Of a stretch of 64,000 bases of DNA, positions 59,984 to 64,000 are shown piece by piece. The notes under the pieces were generated by a model, which saw nothing but the letters and a program-made list of their open reading frames with translations, was not told the DNA's origin and did no database searches. The stretch covers positions 62,001 to 126,000 of the forward strand of contig NZ_NWUX01000006.1 of assembly GCF_002374315.1 (NCBI RefSeq), in the 5' to 3' direction. This DNA is from Vreelandella nigrificans (lineage in GTDB: Bacteria > Pseudomonadota > Gammaproteobacteria > Pseudomonadales > Halomonadaceae). The position numbers and the translations under genes were made by a program. Each line of letters starts with the position of its first letter. Position 1 is the first letter of the stretch.

Positions 59984-61014
59984 CTAACCAACAATTCCTA
60001 CAACAATCCCCACAACCACTGCCTGCCAAGCAACTGATCGACGGCTTTGGTCGACGCATTAGTTATGTGCGTATCTCGGTGACGGATCGCTGTGACTTTC
60101 GCTGCGTGTACTGCATGAGCGAGGAGATGACGTTTCTACCTCGCGCCCAAGTACTTACGCTGGAAGAACTGGCGATGGTCGCCCGTGCGTTTACCGAACT
60201 GGGTGTTGAAAAAATCCGCCTAACCGGCGGCGAACCGCTGGTGCGTAAAGGTATTGAGCAGTTAGTGGAAGAGGTCGGCACGCTACCAGGGCTTACCGAC
60301 TTCACCATGACCACCAACGCTGCCAGCCTGCGAAAATATGCCAGGCAGCTTTATGCCAGCGGCCTGCGCAGGCTGAATATCAGCCTGGACTCTCTTGATC
60401 CTGAGCGCTTCAAACAGTTGACCCGCACAGGCGACTTGGCCAAGGTCATTGATGGCATTCACGCTGCCCAGGAAGCGGGCTTTAAACGTATTAAGCTCAA
60501 TGCGGTGATCTTAAAAGGCCGCAATGACGATGAGGTGATCGACCTAGTGGCGTTTGCCCGCAAGGAAGGGTTGGATATTAGCTTTATCGAAGAAATGCCG
60601 CTGGGCGACGTTTCTGATCACTCCCGGGCGGAGACTTTCTGCTCCAGCGACGATGTTCAGGCGCTGATTGAAACCCGCTATCCTCTCATTCCCACCACCG
60701 AAACCACCCCCGGCCCATCGCGCTATTTTAAAATGGCCGATAGCAATAGCCGTGTGGGATTTATCTCCCCCCATAGCCACAACTTTTGTGACACCTGTAA
60801 TCGTGTTCGTGTAACAGTGGAAGGCCGCTTACTGCTCTGTTTGGGCAACGAGCATTCGGTGGACCTGCGCGCCGTGCTGCGCCGCTACCCAGGGGATATG
60901 CAGGCGCTAAAAACAGCCATTATCGAGGCACTGCCGCTGAAGCCTGAGCGCCACCATTTCACCACTGACGGTGATGTGCAGGTCGTCCGTTTTATGAATA
61001 TGACAGGGGGCTAA
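59980..61014 (+). CDS. moaA: GTP 3',8-cyclase MoaA
   Basis: Radical SAM enzyme of about 344 aa for the first step of Mo cofactor synthesis. The N-terminal cluster is CDFRCVYCM and the C-terminal one is [33 protein letters not shown] is the SAM glycine motif. It ends in FMNMTGG; the Gly-Gly tail is a hallmark of MoaA. The ATG at 59980 lies 3 bp after GGGG-TGG; a GTG at 59974 is the alternative. Confidence 0.95.
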   Translation: MTNQQFLQQSPQPLPAKQLIDGFGRRISYVRISVTDRCDFRCVYCMSEEMTFLPRAQVLTLEELAMVARAFTELGVEKIRLTGGEPLVRKGIEQLVEEVGTLPGLTDFTMTTNAASLRKYARQLYASGLRRLNISLDSLDPERFKQLTRTGDLAKVIDGIHAAQEAGFKRIKLNAVILKGRNDDEVIDLVAFARKEGLDISFIEEMPLGDVSDHSRAETFCSSDDVQALIETRYPLIPTTETTPGPSRYFKMADSNSRVGFISPHSHNFCDTCNRVRVTVEGRLLLCLGNEHSVDLRAVLRRYPGDMQALKTAIIEALPLKPERHHFTTDGDVQVVRFMNMTGG

Positions 61015-61017
61015 GCT

Positions 61018-62031
61018 TTGCCAGCACCAACACACGTGCCGGTGCATATCATCACCGGCTTTTTAGGTAGCGGTAAGACCACGCTTATCCACAGTCTGAT
61101 CGAACAGAAGCCTGTGGGCGAGAAATGGGCAATTTTAGTCAATGAGTTTGGCCAAATCGGCATTGATCAAGCAATGTTCGACCAGCGCGATGATATCGTA
61201 GTAAAAGGCTTACCAGGCGGCTGCCTGTGCTGCCAACTTGCATTTGTTCTTCAAGCGGCTCTGGTTAACCTATTGACACGCAGCAAACCCGACCGAGTAA
61301 TTATCGAACCTTCGGGCCTGGGCCACCCAGCAGGACTACTTGATCTGCTACGTGGCGAAGCGTTTCAAGATGTTGTAACGGTACATGACATTATCGCCAC
61401 TCTTGACCCTCGCCGCCTAGACGAACCGCGTGCGCGGGCCCATGAGACATTTCAAGACCAGCTTGCCATGGCCGATGCTGTCGTCATCACCATGCGGGAA
61501 CAAGCCACTCCAGAGCAGCTTGAAAACGCTCAGCACTTCGCCGAAGCGCTTTGGCCACCACGCAAGTGGATACACCATGCCAACGTTGGGCAATTGTCGA
61601 TTGCCCACTTACTACAGAGCGGCAAAGCAGCTTCGAAAAGTGCTAACGTGCCAGCGGCACACCAACAGCAAGCTGCCGCCCCCAGCCTGGAGGGCCATTT
61701 TTTTGACTTCCCTCCCCCGCCTGGCAAACCCCAGCATGAAACCGCCAGCGCTCTTGGCTATACCAGTACAGGAATGCGCTGGCACCCGAGTGAACGCTTC
61801 GATCTTGACCGCTTAGCGATCTGGCTGGGCGAGCTACCCCCAGCAGCGCGAGTAAAAGGTGTGTTTCACACCGGACATGGCTGGAAACGGCTGAACCGCG
61901 CTGACGGAACCCTTAGCGTGGAGAGCTGCGCTTGGCGGCAGGACTCACGCCTGGAAGTTATTCTCCCCGATATACTGGCAGCACCTCGCATGGATATCGA
62001 AGCTTGCCTGCTATCCCGCCCAATCAGTTAA
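61018..62031 (+). CDS. COG0523/CobW-type G3E GTPase
   Basis: GTPase of about 337 aa beginning with TTG, 3 bp after moaA. The P-loop is GFLGSGKTT, the metal-binding motif is GGCLCC (CxCC), and NEFGQIGID and EPSGLGHP are switch regions. A CobW C-terminal domain follows a low-complexity His/Gln/Ala linker near 205-225. These proteins handle Zn or other metals. Its place at the end of the fdhD-mobA-moeA-moaA group suggests a metal role in molybdoenzyme maturation, which is inference. Its stop overlaps that of the convergent GGDEF-EAL gene. Confidence 0.88.
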   Translation: MPAPTHVPVHIITGFLGSGKTTLIHSLIEQKPVGEKWAILVNEFGQIGIDQAMFDQRDDIVVKGLPGGCLCCQLAFVLQAALVNLLTRSKPDRVIIEPSGLGHPAGLLDLLRGEAFQDVVTVHDIIATLDPRRLDEPRARAHETFQDQLAMADAVVITMREQATPEQLENAQHFAEALWPPRKWIHHANVGQLSIAHLLQSGKAASKSANVPAAHQQQAAAPSLEGHFFDFPPPPGKPQHETASALGYTSTGMRWHPSERFDLDRLAIWLGELPPAARVKGVFHTGHGWKRLNRADGTLSVESCAWRQDSRLEVILPDILAAPRMDIEACLLSRPIS

Positions 62032-64000
62032 TCCCCCAAAACCAGCTGCTCAATTGCGTTTGCAGTGGCTGGACGCCCGAACAGATAGCCTTGAAAAGCG
62101 TTGCAGTCATGTGCCAATAGCCACGCCTGCTGCGCTTCATTCTCGACACCTTCAGCAATGACCTCAAGGTTGAGACTCTCCGCCAGGGCAATCGTACTTT
62201 CGACAATCGCCGCATTGGCTTTACTTTCGAGCACCTGCTGAACAAAGGCTTGGTCGATTTTCAACTGATCCAATGGCAAATGGGCCAAGTACGCTAGTGA
62301 GGAGTAACCGGTGCCAAAGTCATCCAGTGAAAAACGCACCCCCTGTGCTTTTAAGGCGAGCATTTTCTCCCGGGCCTCGTCTCTTGCTTCGACAAACAGC
62401 GACTCGGTCACTTCTAACTTTAAGCGACAAAGAGGCGCCTGAGTACGCGTAAACACGCCCTCGACACGATTTAAGAAGCCCTCATCACGAAACTGCAGCG
62501 GGCTAATGTTGACCGAAATGGTCAATTCGTTAAGCTGCGGGCGCTGTGCCCAGCGAGCCAACTGATTGCAAGCTTCTTCCAATACCCATTCACCCACATC
62601 GTTAATCAAGCCACTGTTTTCCAGAAGCGGGATAAACTCACCTGGAGAAACCATCCCTCGCTCAGGGTGCTGCCAACGTAGCAACGCTTCTACCCCGGTG
62701 ATAGCACCGCAATGATTCACTTGCGGCTGGTAATAAAGCTGCCACTGCTGGTCAACCTGTGCCTGACGCAAGTCAGCTTCTAGCTTTACATGGGCTAACA
62801 GAGTGGCCTGCATTGAGGGATCAAAAAAGCACACTCTATGGCGGCTGCTGTTTTTGGCTTGAAAAAGCGCCATATCCACTTGCTGAAGATAGTCGTCTTC
62901 GCTGTACTCATTACTTGCCATAACCGTAATCCCAATGCTGCCTGAAACCACTATGCTCTCCTCGGCCAGCTGAATGGGTTCACTAATGGTTGTCAGCAAT
63001 TTATGTGCGATACGCTCCGCAAGCTGAGTGGTTTGGGCAACCCCACTATCAATACCTTCAATTAACACAGCAAACTCATCGCTCCCCAGCCGTGCTAAGG
63101 TATCGGTATCGCGTAGCATTTTCCCCATTCTCCGTGCCACGCTCTGTAAGAGCTGATCCCCTGCATAGTGCCCAAGGGTGTCATTGACTTGCTTAAAATT
63201 ATCGATATCAATAATTAGCAGCGCACCGCACCGCTGATGACGTTGGAGCTCTTTGAGTGCAGCTCCCATACGATCCATAAACAGGCGCCGGTTCGCCAAT
63301 CCCGTCAGAGTGTCATAAAACGCCAGTTGGTGAATCTCTTGCTCAGCGGCTTTGCGCTCGCTGATATCGCTCATCGTAGCTACATAGTGGGTTAGCGTGC
63401 CCTCTACGCTATAAACCGCGCTAACCGTTAGCCACTCGGGGAAAAGTTCGCCATCCTTACGTTGATTCCAAATTTCCCCCTCCCAATTGCCTGTTTTGAT
63501 AACGTGTTTCCATAGGCGACGATAAAGCGCGGCATTATGCCGACCAGAACTGAATATACGCGGTTTTTGACCCACAACCTCGGCTTCGCTATAGCCGGTG
63601 ATACGGGTGAAGGTATCATTTACCTTAAGAATTGAGCCCCGTGCGTCAGTAATCAGAATCCCTAAGTGCGTTTGGAAGGCTGCAGCAGCAATTTGCAGTT
63701 CCACCTCTGCTCGCTTGGCTTCGGTGATATTACGATTCACCGATAGCACTCCCTCAAACTGTCCGTTGCTATTTATTAGCGGGCTTACCGTGGCATGAAA
63801 ATGATGGGGCTGTGTGCCTAACGTTAGAGGGTACTCAAATCGTTCTACTTGATGGAACTGCTGCACCCGTTCAAACACGGCAGTAAATGCAGCGACTAAT
63901 GGGCCAGGCAGCACCTGGGCATAGTGTTTTCCTAGCGCCTCATGGCGATCAATGAGCAGTTGCTCAGGAGCCGCCGCATGGATGTAGCTAAAGCGCCCCT
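62028..64000 (-). CDS. PAS-GGDEF-EAL signalling protein (5' end outside window)
   Basis: About 657 residues are visible and the frame is open through the right edge, so a start within the window is not claimed. A PAS-like end, then a second PAS (FQTHLGILITDARGSILKVNDTF), precedes GGDEF. The cyclase motif reads RLGSDEFAVL, so the GGDEF site is degenerate (GSDEF) although related proteins can be active. EAL follows with VEALLRWQHPERG, where Leu is in the Glu-Ala-Leu place, along with DDFGTGYSSLAYL and the C-terminal AEGVENEAQQAWL. The net effect is probably c-di-GMP breakdown. No membrane segment is visible in this part. Confidence 0.9.
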   Translation of the reverse strand, partial: GRFSYIHAAAPEQLLIDRHEALGKHYAQVLPGPLVAAFTAVFERVQQFHQVERFEYPLTLGTQPHHFHATVSPLINSNGQFEGVLSVNRNITEAKRAEVELQIAAAAFQTHLGILITDARGSILKVNDTFTRITGYSEAEVVGQKPRIFSSGRHNAALYRRLWKHVIKTGNWEGEIWNQRKDGELFPEWLTVSAVYSVEGTLTHYVATMSDISERKAAEQEIHQLAFYDTLTGLANRRLFMDRMGAALKELQRHQRCGALLIIDIDNFKQVNDTLGHYAGDQLLQSVARRMGKMLRDTDTLARLGSDEFAVLIEGIDSGVAQTTQLAERIAHKLLTTISEPIQLAEESIVVSGSIGITVMASNEYSEDDYLQQVDMALFQAKNSSRHRVCFFDPSMQATLLAHVKLEADLRQAQVDQQWQLYYQPQVNHCGAITGVEALLRWQHPERGMVSPGEFIPLLENSGLINDVGEWVLEEACNQLARWAQRPQLNELTISVNISPLQFRDEGFLNRVEGVFTRTQAPLCRLKLEVTESLFVEARDEAREKMLALKAQGVRFSLDDFGTGYSSLAYLAHLPLDQLKIDQAFVQQVLESKANAAIVESTIALAESLNLEVIAEGVENEAQQAWLLAHDCNAFQGYLFGRPATANAIEQLVLGD

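Noticed and set aside
62000-62060. Terminator between the GTPase and GGDEF-EAL genes
   Set aside because: The stops overlap and no stem-loop is visible around the junction.
1-64000. CRISPR array, tRNA genes, integrase or phage genes
   Set aside because: Looked for regular 28-37-bp repeats with spacers, cloverleaf sequences and typical mobile-element proteins; none found. The tandem repeats present have no spacers.

Overview
The window looks like chromosome of a halophilic or marine gammaproteobacterium of the Halomonas type. This rests on gene content and moderate base composition (Cys-type respiratory formate dehydrogenase with DUF3305/DUF3306 partners, Wsp-like chemosensory operon, arginine transaminase-pathway genes, many ABC importers). 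No rRNA or species marker is present, so the assignment is inference. Genes are tightly packed with many ATGA/TGATG overlaps. I saw no tRNA, rRNA, CRISPR array, prophage or intact insertion sequence.

Layout. 1-2147: a CaiB/BaiF CoA-transferase cut by the left edge, then an HMG-CoA lyase-type enzyme. 2144-9426: a minus-strand set (guanidinobutyrase, YjiH-type membrane protein, ThDP decarboxylase, aldehyde dehydrogenase) facing a PAS-AAA-Fis sigma54 activator. Together these would turn 2-ketoarginine into 4-guanidinobutyrate and then GABA plus urea. A -24/-12 sequence lies between the two divergent units. 9529-13867: a complete carbohydrate-type ABC importer with a hairpin-forming tandem repeat between the binding-protein and permease genes. 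13932-16073: recQ. 16085-21043: methionine salvage (mtnA, mtnB-C-D, mtnK), interrupted by a threefold ~200-bp repeat. 21149-23429: a LysR regulator, two half-size YdcZ/DUF606 transporters and a DksA/TraR zinc-finger protein.

23494-29672: a DeoR-type repressor divergent from an importer (binding protein, fused permease, ATPase) whose operon continues into a metallo-beta-lactamase-fold hydrolase and a HAD phosphatase. I read this as uptake and intracellular cleavage of an unknown, probably phosphorylated, compound. 29669-31902: a DJ-1/AraC regulator and an MFS transporter. 31999-37446: the membrane-stress set known in E. coli as yjfIJKLMC, here with a two-helix K+ channel/TrkA-type protein inserted between the PspA homologue and YjfK. 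37653-46334: a Wsp-like chemosensory operon ending in c-di-GMP synthesis. The cheA/diguanylate-cyclase junction has lost the end of one receiver domain and the beginning of another.

46358-48421: moeA, moaB and a DUF1244 gene. 48587-57080: a respiratory formate dehydrogenase locus (DUF3305, DUF3306, polyferredoxin, TorD-like chaperone, TAT peptide, alpha, beta, gamma) ending in a clear terminator. It is divergent from fdhD-mobA-moeA-moaA and a COG0523 GTPase (57259-62031), so enzyme and cofactor supply are encoded side by side. 62028-64000: a PAS-GGDEF-EAL protein cut by the right edge.

The strongest candidates for something little described are the yjf/K+-channel locus, the DeoR/ABC/MBL/HAD locus, the 15-bp hairpin array, and the damaged cheA junction.
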